In this document: positions 47,301 to 60,030 of the stretch, one piece after another | Layout of the letters: every line of letters starts with the position of its first letter | Position numbering within the stretch: the first letter of the stretch is position 1 | NCBI RefSeq assembly: GCF_026212465.1 | Contig: NC_080050.1 | Location: forward strand, 29,608,070-29,672,069 | Origin: Amaranthus tricolor | Taxonomy: Eukaryota > Streptophyta > Magnoliopsida > Caryophyllales > Amaranthaceae | Reading direction: 5' to 3' | DNA: 64,000 nucleotides | The notes under the pieces: model-generated | Databases searched by the model: none | Told to the model about the DNA's origin: nothing | Seen by the model: only the letters and a program-made list of their open reading frames with translations | Translations under genes and position numbers: made by a program

Positions 47301-50087
47301 AAAGCATTTAATTTTCAATGTAATTGTCTATGTTTGATATTGTTTTATTTATAAGTCTGACTAGTTTATTACTAAAATTGCCTCCGACTACAACAGCCTA
47401 TTTGTGCAATGTTTAACGTTTGTTCTGAAAATTAACTTTATATTTATGCAGCCAAGTATGTGGGTTCAATCATGATGGGATTTGAAAATATTCATCAACA
47501 AGAAGGATCTATGGAGGAAGCAGCAGAAGGTGTAAACATTAGTGAAAAGGAGCTTTGTAATGTTGATAGTGAAGTTGAATTTGGCACTGTCGATAGAGGA
47601 CTTGCTATGCAACACAGTGTGTCGGTAGATATACCAAAGGAAGGCAAACATGGCGGTGTAGATGAAATCATAGAAGTGTGCTTAACGGAGGTTGGCAGGT
47701 CAGAACATATGGTTGGAGATTGGAAGAATTCTATTAGCTTTGATGGCAGACATCTTGAAATGTGTGAGAAAAGTGGTAGCTTAATTTCTGGAAAAAGCAC
47801 CTGTAATATGAATGTTGATGCAGAAACATGTGCAATTGAATCAGATTCTTTGCAAACTACAGAAGAAAACAGATGTTATGAAGCTCACCGAAATAGTATG
47901 TTTTTGAAAGGAACTTTGCATTAAATCATTATTAAGAAGGTTTCGACATTGAACTGCAAGGTTTTTCATATCTTATAACTATTGTGGCTCTTTTCGCAGT
48001 TTTCATTGATAAGAATGAAGGATTGCATGAAGATGAATTCATGCTTTTTAAGGATGATCCTATTATTGAAGGTTAGTTGCATTATGCTTTTTTCTGCGGA
48101 TGTGTTTTATCAGTTCCCTTTGTATTGTTTTACTCATGCTGCTTTCTGCTTTGTCTTCAATTAATGAATCAAAACTAGGTGACAATCTGGAGGTTGAGGT
48201 AGAGGGAACAACATCAAAAGATTTGGTTAATGAGATGCATGATACAACTGATAGTGTTGATAAGCAAAATCTGGTTGAGTATACCAGTTCAAAGGACACA
48301 GAGCCAAGCAACTACATCCATTCAGCGGTTCTGGTGGAATCCCATCCTTTGAGTGAAATTGAAAATGGTGCAAGAGTATTTGAAGGGTCTCTAGAATATG
48401 CCTCACAAGAGCAAATTGACATTGAAATGGATTCTGGAAATAGTACAGGACTGGAAAATAGTGCTGGTGAGCAGAAAATGGATGCAGTCACAGACGACGA
48501 ATCAGGTGACCTGCCTTGTGATATTGCTGATGTTTCTCATGTTGACACCCATAGTATCCATGCCAATGATGGTAAGTTTGATGTTAGATATTTCTGTTGA
48601 TCTAGAAGGATGAATGATAGCTTATGTCTACAACAACATTCCATAACCCCATTGCCATTATGTTTATGTCTGTGAAAAACCTTTTTTGGGTATAGTTTGT
48701 ACTCATGTTGGATTTAGGCTAATCATGTAATCTTGGCGCAGAGAATTGCTTTTTAAGACAACAAATTATGAACGAAGAGGTTACAAATAGTACAATGGCA
48801 GAACATGGTGATGTTTCTGGTGAATCTTTCTTACTTTCTGAAAAGGGAATTAAGAAGGATGGTGATGATTGTGATGCTGGTGACAATATAGCAGATTCCT
48901 CATCAAACTTGTTTATGGTGAATTGTACCCCTTTGGTGCCTTCATATCAGCTAATGGAGCCCACTGAACCAGCATGTCAACAAGGCATGATCAACACTAA
49001 TCTAGATGGTGAGTCGTGAGAACTACAACTTCGTAAATGTATCAGCTAATAGCGTTGGATTGATGAAATGTTGTAGTCAACATTCATCATGAAACTTTTG
49101 TTGAAGTTGAATATCAAATATTGTGTATCGTATTCAATATTGCTGTGTTTAAAGTTTTGAAGAGGCATGATACTAAATAGTAAAGTGTGTTCTACTTCAT
49201 GACTTGTTTGTATATTTCTTGGATATGCAGAAAATGAAGACATGAAAGCCGACACGGATTCTGATCTATTTACAGATTCTGAGATGAACATGTTCTGGGA
49301 GCAGATGGATAAGAGCGAGGTCAAAGAGCTCCAAACAGAAGCTACTGATGCTACTACATTCTCCGTGAATGAGTATGAGATCGAAAATGTGGAAATCGAC
49401 AGATTCAGCACTCAACATGGTGTTGAGCACTATGAGGAGAGTATGGAGCTTGAGAATTGTGTAAACGCAGAGGAGATTCACCAACCAGTAGTTGACAGTG
49501 AAAAAGATAATCATGCGGACCAAGTTACTCTAACAAGTGCAGATTTTCATAAGCAACTCGAAGATGGTGGGAATTTGGGTGAACATAAACTTGAAGATGT
49601 CGATCAGAATGAAGAAAATTGCAGCAGTATTGACACGGTCGCTGATGCGCAGGCCTGTGTAAATGATCAGGAAAAGGAGACTAGCAATCCCTCGTCTGGG
49701 GGAAGAATAGCTGAGAATAGTGCAGATGTTCATCAGAAGTTCAGAAATGATGGTGATTTAGGAAAGCACAAACTTGAGGACATCAATCAGAATGAAGATA
49801 CACGTGACAGCATAGAAACCATCACTGATATGCAGGAGTGTGTAAATAACAAGGGAAATGAGACCTGTAAAAATCCTTTCTCTGGGGGCAGAATAGCTGA
49901 AAATAGCATAAATACCGACAACTTGAGAAGTGTATTGGTTCATGGAACTCCGAAAAGGCGCCAACTTTTCATGCACGATATGAAGGAGAATACACCAGCC
50001 CCAAAAAAGCTTCAAAGGGTTAATGCAACAGCTGCAAAACCGAGTTTCAGAAGGAAGGCTTTGGAAGATATTCATTCGGAGTTTTAG
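41395..50087 (+). CDS. Large acidic repeat-rich protein with SAP-like N-terminus (12 exons, about 2182 aa)
   Basis: Exons inferred from GT/AG signals and frame: 41395-41508, 41608-43528, 44085-44405, 44564-45136, 45306-46019, 46227-46940 (end uncertain), 47161-47319, 47452-47895, 48000-48071, 48179-48571, 48742-49008, 49231-50087; total 6549 nt. Residues 2-38 (DFHALPRKELQCLCKKHGIP, ANLKNVEMADRLSSLLQ) look like a SAP-type DNA/RNA-binding helix-turn-helix. Residues about 128-270 have five RRKSV(V)VK units spaced 26-29 residues, possible basophilic kinase sites. A basic block with SVDDLLLSPCV is duplicated (42319-42492 and 42664-42837). The middle is long, acidic, Ser/Glu-rich and probably disordered. 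The C-terminal exon has a duplicated module of about 62 residues ending SGGRIAENS, then a basic tail VHGTPKRRQLFMHDMKENTP. A nuclear or chromatin role is inferred; I cannot name a characterised orthologue. All introns after the first are phase 1. Confidence 0.75.
41875..42837 (+). repeat. Coding repeats in exon 2 of the SAP-like gene
   Basis: Five tandem units of about 26-29 codons (KPVxRISRRKSVVVKPxxV, 41875-42300) followed by two copies of a unit of about 115 codons beginning N(L/P)Q(R/K)N(M/L)RPR. The units differ by substitutions but keep the frame, so selection on the protein is likely. Confidence 0.8.
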
Positions 50088-53000
50088 ATGTTAGAAATTG
50101 ACGTCTTTTTGCTCTTAATTTGCATATCTCGTGCATGTGTAACTATAAGCTGTATTTAAGACATTCATATGAGGAATCATCTGACTGTTGATTGACTTGT
50201 GGTCTGTAATATCTGTTGTTTGTTCAAGTTAGTTGTGTGAAATTTGTTTATGTTAATACAGATTGTTGAATAGTACTCCTATTTAACCTTTGTGCTGTTC
50301 TTTATTCACTTTCAGTTTATAGGACTTGTGATTATGCAGATGATATCTATTGGTTGTAAGATTGTTGTTTAGACTAATTAGGCCTATCCAATTTTTGATA
50401 TTTCAACACAAGTAAATGAGTCAAGAGGTGTTTATTTGGGTTATCGGGTTGATTTCGGATTAGTTTTTTCATGTCGGTAAAATTGGGTTTTGTGTCCATT
50501 GATATATAATTTTAATGAAATCGGTTAAGTTGGGTTCAGTTACAAGGATTGGGTAAATAACGGGTCGTCGGATTTGTTTTGAATACCTCTAACTTCTAAG
50601 TCAAACACTCAAACATATTTCCTTACTTCTTGATTAGCACAAATGTAAAGGGGCACAATACTGGTGTATAACTAACTAACTAGTCGGGTGTTTGAGTGCC
50701 AAACATCATAGCAATTACTCTTTTCATCCATCCTTGCAACATACAAAATGATGTTTTAGACATTGTTTCTACTTGATGGGTTTGGGGCCATTCTCTGGTC
50801 CCTTTTGGAAGAGCAGGTGACATTACATCTTTCAAGGCACTCAACTACAATTTCAGAAAGGTTTTAATACTCATCTCCTCTCTTGTTAAAAGTGTTTATT
50901 ATTACCCACATGTGAGTTTTTCCACGCCGAAAAAAAAAAAAATATATCACTTTATAAACTTAAGAATAACTCCTACTACTATCCATTGGTTTTAATAGCG
51001 AACCTCTTTTAGGTTTGAATTTGTATTTGGGTTACCTCTTCTCTTCCTTATTTAGATTGCACATGCTTTCTGAATTCTAACGTATTACAAGTGTCTTACT
51101 CTCCTACTAGATCAGTTTACTATAACTATCTCGTTTTTCTATATATATAAAAATGATTTGTGATTTATATTGATTTGAATCTCAAAAGGATTTTTCAACT
51201 TTAACTAATAAACTTACATTTTTATGAAATTTATTTGAAACTAGATGAAACATTTGTGCTTACATAGATGAAGTATAGCTTTAGAGTGCTATCTTCGTCA
51301 TCAAACATTACTTCATCATCAAACATCATCAAAGTTAATTTGGTTAAAGTTCATTTTAAGTCTTCTTTAGGGTTTGAACCCCACCTTTTAGCATTTTCTA
51401 ATTTTTTGCACAAATGATAAATCTTAACCCATTTTAATGTTTTAGCATACATAGAATTTTTAATATTTGGTTGCATTTACAAGAATTACTTGCTAAGCAA
51501 AATATATATATATAAAATTAGTTGTTCAAACATGGCAAAAAATATATGAGGAAGAAATTAAAAATTAATAATTAGTCTAGAAAACATTGGAGAATCATTA
51601 TCTGAAATAGAAATTTAAAAAAAAATAAAATAAAATATCAATAAAAAAACAAAGGGATTAACTATTAGAAAAAGGTTTTGAGATTGAAATAGATAATTTG
51701 ATATTCTCATCCTCAATCCATCTCATTAATTTGCTATATTCTCAAATTATAATAATGACAAATTTTTTTCGTCTCCCATTGGGGTTGGACCCCTTCAACT
51801 TAATTTTCTGTATTTTATAATCTTATTCGATGTTTTTAATGTTTTTAATTATATATAAAGTTGGTCATCTCATAAAAATTGTTTAAAATTTGTCACCAGC
51901 CTAAAATATATAAAAAAAAAGGCAAAAAGCTCTTATATGTTAAAGCACATCTAAATATAAAAAGAAAGTATATTACAAAGATATTTTACTGTTCTTTTAA
52001 ACTTGCTACTGAAAGTGATAAGTTTAATTTTAGGCAAAGTAAACCCAAAGTTACACCTTACATGATAGTAGTGTTTTTACATCTTATTTTAGGTCTTTCC
52101 TAAAATAAATTTCTAATCAGCTTTGGAAGCTTTGAGAATAAGACAATCCTTCCAATACAAGTAAAAGCAGACCTCTCCATACTCCTATGTGGGAAGACAA
52201 GTGGTCTTCATGTTATCCTTATCTTCCTACCCATCTAGACTACACATTGTTGCCTTTTCTGCCTCACTTGATGTATACCAAACTTAGTTAAGACATACTC
52301 CAGTGTTCAAATCAATTCATTTGGTTTTAGCACATAAACTAAAATATTGAATATAATGAGCTAAAGTAGTAAAATATATAGAAATAAAAGAATATAGTAA
52401 ATAAAAGTGAGAAAATCATTTTCAAAAATAAATATATACATATTTATTAAAATAAATTAAAATAAAAAATGAGGCCATTTAAATAGAACTAAAAAATAGT
52501 AATAAATAAGAAGTATTAGTGTACATATAAACTCTAAATTCTAATACTTAAATTGTACTTTTAATTGTCACCTCCTCAAAAAAACTCCCTATTGTTTTTC
52601 TCTCTTTTATGTACTTATGTTATGAAGACATAAAGTAGTATGTATTAGCATTAGTTATATATATTTAATTTTTTTAAAAATTCTTGTAAAACAAAAGCAA
52701 ACTTTTGGGCCCTTTGATTTTTCTAAATTGTTAAGTTAAATTGTAGTTAGTGAGAGAATAAAACAAAAACAAAAAAACAAATGGAAGATAAAACGCTACA
52801 TTTCACTAACAAAGTGTTCACTAAATTTATAGCGAAACAAAAGCAAATTTTATTATTATTAAACTTTCTATAAATTTTGATTATACACATTCAAAATGTT
52901 AACAATTAGAATATCGAAAAACTTCTATGTTTGTGACAAAGCTATATATAAGATAAGATGTGAATTTACTCGCATAAATAGATATGTATCAAAAATAAAA

Positions 53001-53564
53001 CCAAACAATATAGCAAACACTGAGGGACAAAATCGAGTAGAGTAAATGTTAACAAAAACAAGTAAACAATAGAATTAATTTATTGAAATACTAATCCAAA
53101 AATAAAAGTAATATTGTTTCAACTTCACAAACTATATAAATAACCCAAAAAAAAAAAAGAAAAAAAAATGTGTTCTTTAACAACAAATCTAAAAAGTGAC
53201 ACAACATTTGAAGCCCTTATTACTAAGGGTAGGGAGTAGGGAATAAGGATAGGAGGGGGCATATAAATTATGAATAATGTTCATGGGGATTTAAGAAATG
53301 CCCTGAAATCAAAAATCCCCTTTTTCACTTGACGCACAACAAATAAGAACGTGTATCAAAAGAATCAATAAACATTTTTTAACTGATCTTCCAAATTTAT
53401 CTACACAAACACATACTCAATTGGGATTTTTGTAATTTCTTCCTCCATGATCTTGTCTTTTGAGCCCTTAAATTAGATTTTTGTAGCTTTTCCCATCTTT
53501 GAATATCTTCTTTGTCGTTCGATGTACACAAAATTCTTCGTAACCCATCAAAATTTTTGCTGTA
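50088..53564. other. Intergenic region between convergent genes
   Basis: Non-coding and AT-rich. It holds the 3' ends of the SAP-like gene (left) and the cellulose synthase gene (right). Between about 50400 and 50580 there are GGGT/CGGGTTxGG words from an old repeat. No ORF longer than 75 codons and no recognisable element. Confidence 0.5.
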
Positions 53565-56500
53565 CTAATCACAATCCAACCCGCATACTTCAAGGACGAT
53601 ACCGCCTTTAGCTGTGAACGGGTTTATTCTGACCCAAAGAAGGGAGAAAATGGAGGCGAGGAGAATAGACCACACGATAATGATGGTGGGTAGTCGGTCT
53701 TGTCTTCCCATCATACCCTTGAGGAACGGGTAAAGATGCATGATAACCCATAAGGCGAAGAAGAGTCTTCCGAAGAGGGGACCCCATGACTCGTAACCGT
53801 TGTTGATGGCGTCTGATATACCAACTATGACTCCAATTATGTTTATGATGAGCAAGGTCATGGGCGGGATCAAGAGGGATGTCCACTTGAATAAGTAAAG
53901 GTCGGAGAATTCTCCGTCGTCTGCGGCTTTGGATGTGACGGTAAAGTTGGTGTCCACACCAGCAAGGACCTTGAGGAGACCTTGGAAGAGGGCAAAAAGA
54001 TGGGATGATACTCCTCCGATCACCCAAAACTGTTCGTTCCTCCACCAGTCATCGATTTGCACGTGCCCCCATTGCATTTCGAGGACACTTGTTGCCGCAA
54101 TGGAAATAAAGAGGGCCATAAACAAAATACTGGCGTAGCTGCTAATCTGTAGATCACATTAGCAATTCAAATATTAGACCAAAATGTTGCAGCAAGTACT
54201 AAGCATGTCGGAACAGTGTCACATGATTCTCTAATAGCCTTGCGAATCGCAAATCGAAAAAAGCGAATTATGGTCGATTTTAGACTATTGTTGAACCATT
54301 TTGAACGAATTACGAATCCAAAAGGCGACCTAACTAGCGAATTATGTTTCACTATGTCGGAAAAATGCAATAAAATTGCTATCTGGGGGAATGCCCAATA
54401 AGAGTGGAATGTAAACCAGCTATGCATCACAGGAACTGTATCGTGTACACTGTCGACATCCCAATAACATTGACATTTGGTTACAAGTTAACTTCAAAGC
54501 AAAATAGAAGCCTGAAATTACCTCAGGAACAATAAACTTCCCGGTGAGAAGACAGACGGCAGGAAGAGTACAGTACACGAGCAACGGAATTGACGTCAAT
54601 GGGTACACAACAGACGCAATATAAGAGAACCGCTCAAGTGGCTTGAGACCACTGTTATACGCATACCATATGGGACAGTGTTTGCTTAACAAAATCTCGA
54701 CAGATCCCAAAGCCCACCGAAGAACTTGGTGGAGACGATCTGAAAGATTAATGGGAGCAGACCCTTTGAAGGCTGGTCTTTTTGGCATACAGTATACCGA
54801 CCTCCAACCATGGCAGTGCATTTTAAAACCAGTCAAGATATCCTCTGTAACTGAACCATAAATCCAACCAACCTGAAATCAAGAGAAATCGGTTAGAAGA
54901 GTAAACCAAAGTAAAGTATTCTCGGGGAATATAAATTTAAAGAAGAGTTTTACCTCTTTTCCCCATTCGGTTTTATCCTCGTACCCACAGCTAATGACGT
55001 GGATGGCCTCCTTCAAAAGTGAAGCTTCACTAACACCTTGAGGCATTCCGCCATCTTCCATGAGCGTTGAAGCAATGAAGACCGGAGACTGACCAAACTT
55101 CTTCTCAAATTTTACTTGGGGCATAAGAGCTGACTTTTCATTATCAATTCCTGCAAATGGATATTCAGAACAGAGAACGTTAGATGATATTCACTCCATC
55201 CTCAAACTTGCAAAGACACCTAAAATACGAAATGTTACGGGATGAAGTTCGGGTTAAGTTAACTTTTTGCTTACCTTCAATTCCTTCCTCGATGTTTTCA
55301 AGAGCGTGTATTTGGGTAGATGAATCCTTGTTCTTGGACTTTTTGCTGTCCTTGAGCTGCTTGTTATCCTTCGTCTTAGACTTTCGGTTCTTCTTTCTGG
55401 AACCGACACAGCAGCAGCAGCAGAAACACCATTTTGGCCAACAGTTACAGGTCTTGCCTGGGGGCTTCTTCTGTTTCGGGGCATCATACCCATAAAGCGC
55501 TTGCCTTCGGAAAACACAACCCGTCCCGACGTAGATTGGTCCTTGAATACCATCCAAACCTTTCATGTTGATCTGTCGAGAAAGGAGAGAGAACCATTAA
55601 TCACTTACTTCTTACAAAAGATATTACAAGAATCTCTCGTTTGAGAAGGGGCAGAGAGGATGATAATACTTACATCAAAGAAAACAACATTACGGTTAGA
55701 GTATCGATCGTGCCTGTCAATGCCATCAAATCTCTGAGGGAATTGCACGTAGCAAATTTTCTTCCCCGATATAGGATCCATCATGAAGCACATAGCTTCA
55801 CGAAGAGCCTTACTATTGTTAATGTAGTGATCACAATCCACATTAAGAAGATACGGTGCATTTGACAAAACTGCTGAAACTCTTATCTGTATACAGAAGC
55901 AGAAAATTCAATGGATTATGGATCAAAGATTTATGATTTTCGAACGCAAGATGATTTCAGAGAGGGAGGGAGAAAAACCCACCAATGAATTCATGGCACC
56001 GGCTTTTTTATGATGATCAAAACCAGGTCTTTTTTCACGAGAAACATAGACAAGTTTAGGAAGTTCGTTTCCATCCAAGTCACGGACACCGTTTTGGCCA
56101 AGGAACACCTGCCAAACATTTGAAGATACTCCGGAATGAAAAGGGGGGCTCAAAATATTGAAATCACATATGAGAAACAAATCCCGAGTCTAATCACCTG
56201 TATCATTCCAGGATGATCCCTGACATTGTTTCCCGGCCATGGGGTTCCGTCCTGCATAGTCCAACCTTCCTCAGGAACCTTCTGTGCCATGGCAACCAGG
56301 CCATTTATCCGGATTTTAAATTCTTCGTAATCTCTCTGAAATTACAGAAAATAGAACCAATTCAATCAGTGACGGAATGTTTGAAAAAGTCAATGCAAAA
56401 AAGATCACTTTGTATTCAAGGGGATAGTCGACCAACCTTCATGGCACGGCGTTCCCTGACAAAAGCAGGGTGTACTTTATCTTTAAGATAATCGACTTTC

Positions 56501-59500
56501 TGAGAGAAATACCACTCCGGAGCACGAGGTTCAATTTGGTACTTCTTGCAAAATGGAACCCATTTCCTTGCAAACTCGGAGGTCTCGGAAAGGGCTTCAA
56601 AAGTAAGCATGGCTGCTCCATCATCAGAGACATAACATGACACCTTTTCCACAGGGTAGTCCACAGCAAGGATGGAAAGAACCGTGTTTGCAGTAATCAA
56701 AGGAGGTTCTTTCATCGGATCAACAGTAGACACGAAAATATCCACTGAAGCTAGCTCAGACGGCTTTCCTTCCTTTTCATACCTGTTTAACATTTTAAGT
56801 TCAAAATTCCGTACAGAATGAGACAGATAATAAACTAGATGATGACAGAGGAGAGAAATATACCTCAGTGAAAGCCGATCCAGATAAGTTTCTCGTTCAA
56901 TGGGTTGCCATTTCGGAAACTGATCCAAAATCCATGACAAGGCAAACCAAATTTCACAAATGACGGATAACAACCACAGAGCAAATGCATCATTCACGGG
57001 ATGGAGAATACGGTAGTGAAAGAAGAGAGCAAGAACTAAAAGACGAAGAACGATGATAATCCTGTAAGGATTGATCCTGCTTGATGAAATCGGTAGTTTT
57101 CTTGAAAGTGGCTGCCTTCCTTCATCCATCCTTCACATACAGAACGAGTTGTGTCAATTAGCATTGTTAGAGAATGTGTTAAAGAAATCCGCAAAGCATG
57201 TAAACTGCATTTTCAGATTTCATCCAATAAGCATGCTAAGTTGCTAACAGTACTCTCATCATGGCAAGTTTGAAAAAAAAAATACAGTAAGCATGAACGT
57301 ACATGAAATTAGAACTATTTCTTTTCATCTCACTCGAAAACGATGCGGATAAAAACAAGGTGATGCAAATTATATTCACTTCTACATGTCTACGTAATTG
57401 ATTTACCTTTTTTCTAAGATTTTTTTAAATATCAGTAAGTGCTCACACTATTCTTCACACATTAATTAATTAATGACACTTTTAAGATTCATCATGTGAA
57501 TTTCCACCAAACACAACAGCTACTTTAAGCTACAGAAGTATTATATACTTGCACAAGAAACCGAATACTTTCGTCATGCAATCGGGTGTCCAGTCTCATT
57601 CATTCATCTACACCTAAAAGATTAGCTTCGGGCATATACTATAATTCATAAACCAAGTATTGTTAAACAAGCAATTGGTTACTTGTATATTTCAATAATA
57701 ACCAACAAATGTTAAAACCATTGTGCGCGATAAACTACGATAACTGTAAAGCGTATATCATCTTTGAAATATAACTCGGGACAAACATAAATTGTGAATG
57801 GAGGGAGGAAACCTACTTCGGCAAATCGGGATCCTCAGGTTCCCCTCCATCATAGTTTCCATTCTCCCCTTGGTGCTTAATTATTTGAAGTTTATCTCCT
57901 TGCCTCTTTTTCCAATCTTCCATCCTATCTTTCCAAGCAACACTTCCATATCCATATACAGCTAGATCTTTCTTGGGGTCCATTGGTCTAGGTGGCACTA
58001 AAAGTTAAATACATAGGGCACAGTTAGAAAACTCCATAATATTTCAGATTTAACATACTTATGCACAATGTGTTCAGAACCCATAGAAACTTACAGGACA
58101 TGGCAGAATCAGAAAATGGTACAGGGTGCACTTTCTTCCCACGGCTCATAAATGGTGGGATTATTAGAGCATGTTTGTCCGGGGAAATCCCAGCATCCTT
58201 CGTCACAAAAGGAAAAAGAAAAGTTAAAACAGTCATATCTTCGAAAAAACACAAATGATCACAGAAAGAGATCGAAAACAGATGATTGTCTCTACCTCTT
58301 GCCCGTAAGTTAAAAGAAGCGTTTCTGTTGGAAGGGCAGTTGGATCCAACTCTGCGGGAGTTGAAAGGCCGGAGGCATTAGATGGAGCGCGGCCCACATT
58401 AAGCCCACGAGAAAACATAGCTTCAGCAATGTGCTGAGGATTGTCTCGGGCAAATTTAAGCTCATTTTCAATATCATCAAGGTCATCTTCATCTTCATCA
58501 CCCTCGACTCTTGCACTCCCTTCAAGAATTACAATTCAATCAACCATAATCAGCACATCTAACCACCAAATCTATAAGAATCATACAAAACAAGTATGAA
58601 TTTTCGTTACCTTTGATACGTTTGTAGCGGGTTTTACACTGAGGGCAAGCTTGATTGCCTTCTCCTCTTTCATACTCATAACAAGGTCTACACACTGGGA
58701 AAGCACACTCATTACAAGCAACAAATGGCTCACTATTGTCGCAATCTATCTCATCTCCACATATCTGACAAAGTTGACCACTCAATTCCTTCACAGATGT
58801 CACCTGAAACACGTTTTGTTTGCAATTGATTCAGAAAATTAGGGAAAGTAAACACAGATCTATACAGCCTAAATCAAGCAAATAGCATGTTATATTCTCC
58901 ATGAAATAGGGTGTAAAAGCAAGGTATTCTGGATAGTCAAAATTGTACAAGAAACTGAAACTTTTTTAAAAAAATCCAACAAACCTAGGAGCTAATTGGC
59001 ACAGATTTAATGAATACAACAAAAAGGTACTCAATTTGTTAGAGTGAGCTTCAACTATAAGCTAACTCCATCACAATTGACCTACAAAGTATAGGTCAAA
59101 CCGACAGTCTAAAAGTATAATACAGAACAAATTAACCAAAACCCAATATAATTAGACATGTATAACCACAAATGCAGCCAGATTATAGTAAATTAGCAAA
59201 TGGGTAGTCCTGAAATTGACTAAATAAGATCTAAGAAAGAAGAATAACAATGAAGGAAGACCTTTAAATCTCATTTCAGAACTGATTAAAAAGAAGCATG
59301 TTATATTTTCCAGAAAATAAGGTGGAAAAGCAAGATATTATGGAGCTAATAAATAGGTCAAAAGTAAGAAACTGAAACTTTTCAAGTAAAATCCAATAAA
59401 TCAAGAAGTTAATTGGCAGAGATTTAGAGAATACAACCAAAAAGTACTCAATTAATCTACAAAGTATAGGTCAATCTGTCAGTCAAGAAGTACAATACAG

Positions 59501-59739
59501 AACAAATCAACCAAAACCCAATTCATTTAGACAGGCAAATGCAGCCTGATTGAAGTAATTTCAGCAGATGGGTAGTAATCAACTAGATAAAACTAAATCT
59601 ATAAACCCTTAAAATCCCAGTTCAGAACTGATTAAAAATACAAGAATAATAAACTTACCCGACCAATATCATCAGCATTGATAAGAACAAACTCATTTCG
59701 ATTATGGGAACCAGCAACAAGCCTTCCCTTAATATCCAT
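53565..59739 (-). CDS. CESA6-like: Cellulose synthase catalytic subunit, CESA6 clade (primary wall)
   Basis: Fourteen exons (minus, 5' to 3'): 59659-59739, 58611-58803, 58296-58519, 58095-58197, 57817-57997, 56864-57130, 56437-56782, 56198-56335, 55983-56108, 55674-55886, 55275-55572, 54954-55150, 54522-54872, 53565-54146; 3300 nt, 1099 residues, a normal CESA length. N-terminal zinc finger with Cys 39, 42, 57, 60, 65, 68, 80, 83. GT2 catalytic motifs: DDG 403-405, DCD 570-572, TED 798-800, QVLRW 838-842. Two membrane helices precede the catalytic loop (exon 6) and a cluster follows it (exons 13-14). It polymerises UDP-glucose into beta-1,4-glucan at the plasma membrane as part of the rosette complex. 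Clade call: start [33 protein letters not shown], and end [13 protein letters not shown], all like CESA2/5/6/9 and unlike CESA1, 3, 4, 7 or 8. The class-specific region has an unusual Cys run ([14 protein letters not shown]), a plausible S-acylation site. No lesion seen. Confidence 0.95.
54147..54521 (-). other. Last intron of the CESA gene, with repeat-like insert
   Basis: At 375 bp it is longer than most of the gene's introns. The segment at about 54220-54345 has repeated GCGAAT/CGAAT words (GCGAATCGC, GCGAATTATG twice, ACGAATT) unlike the flanking T-rich intron and is probably a small repeat insertion. Confidence 0.4.
58885..59635 (-). repeat. Tandem duplication within CESA intron 1
   Basis: Two diverged copies with an offset of about 411 bp: copy A at about 58885-59295 and copy B at about 59296-59635. 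Both begin GCATGTTATATT(C/T)TCC and share ACTGAAACTTTT, GATTTA(A/G)(T/A)GAATACAAC, TACAAAGTATAGGTCAA and CAGAACTGATTAAAAA. The duplication makes up most of this 855-bp intron. Confidence 0.8.
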
Positions 59740-60030
59740 GATTCAGATCCCCAAAATCCCAGCACAAATTAGGGTTCACAAATTGATAAACAAACCCAAA
59801 TTCAATTGGGGAAGAATCCCATCAAAAATTAAAACCCTTTATTAACTTCACCTCCTCTATCTTTGTGTCTCTCCTCCACAATCATTCACAATCACATAAA
59901 GTAACAACAACTCAACATTAAAGCAAGAAGAAGGTAGAAGTAGATAGATAAATAGAGAGAGAAAGAGAGAGGAAGAGAGATATGAGATGGAGAATACAAA
60001 TAAATGACAACCCACAATATAAAATCAAAG
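59740..60030 (-). promoter_or_regulatory. 5' leader and core promoter of the CESA gene
   Basis: The minus strand shows ATTTTATATT (60016-60025) as a TATA candidate, followed about 30 bp later by a long CT-rich leader (CTCTCTCTTTCTCTCTC, about 59950-59985), a common feature of highly expressed plant genes. The leader has no upstream ATG close to the start. Its start codon context is ATC-ATG-GAT. Confidence 0.45.

Noticed and set aside
53608..54045. 145-codon antisense-frame ORF within the last CESA exon
   Set aside because: Out-of-frame shadow of the CESA coding exon, which is certain from its motifs.
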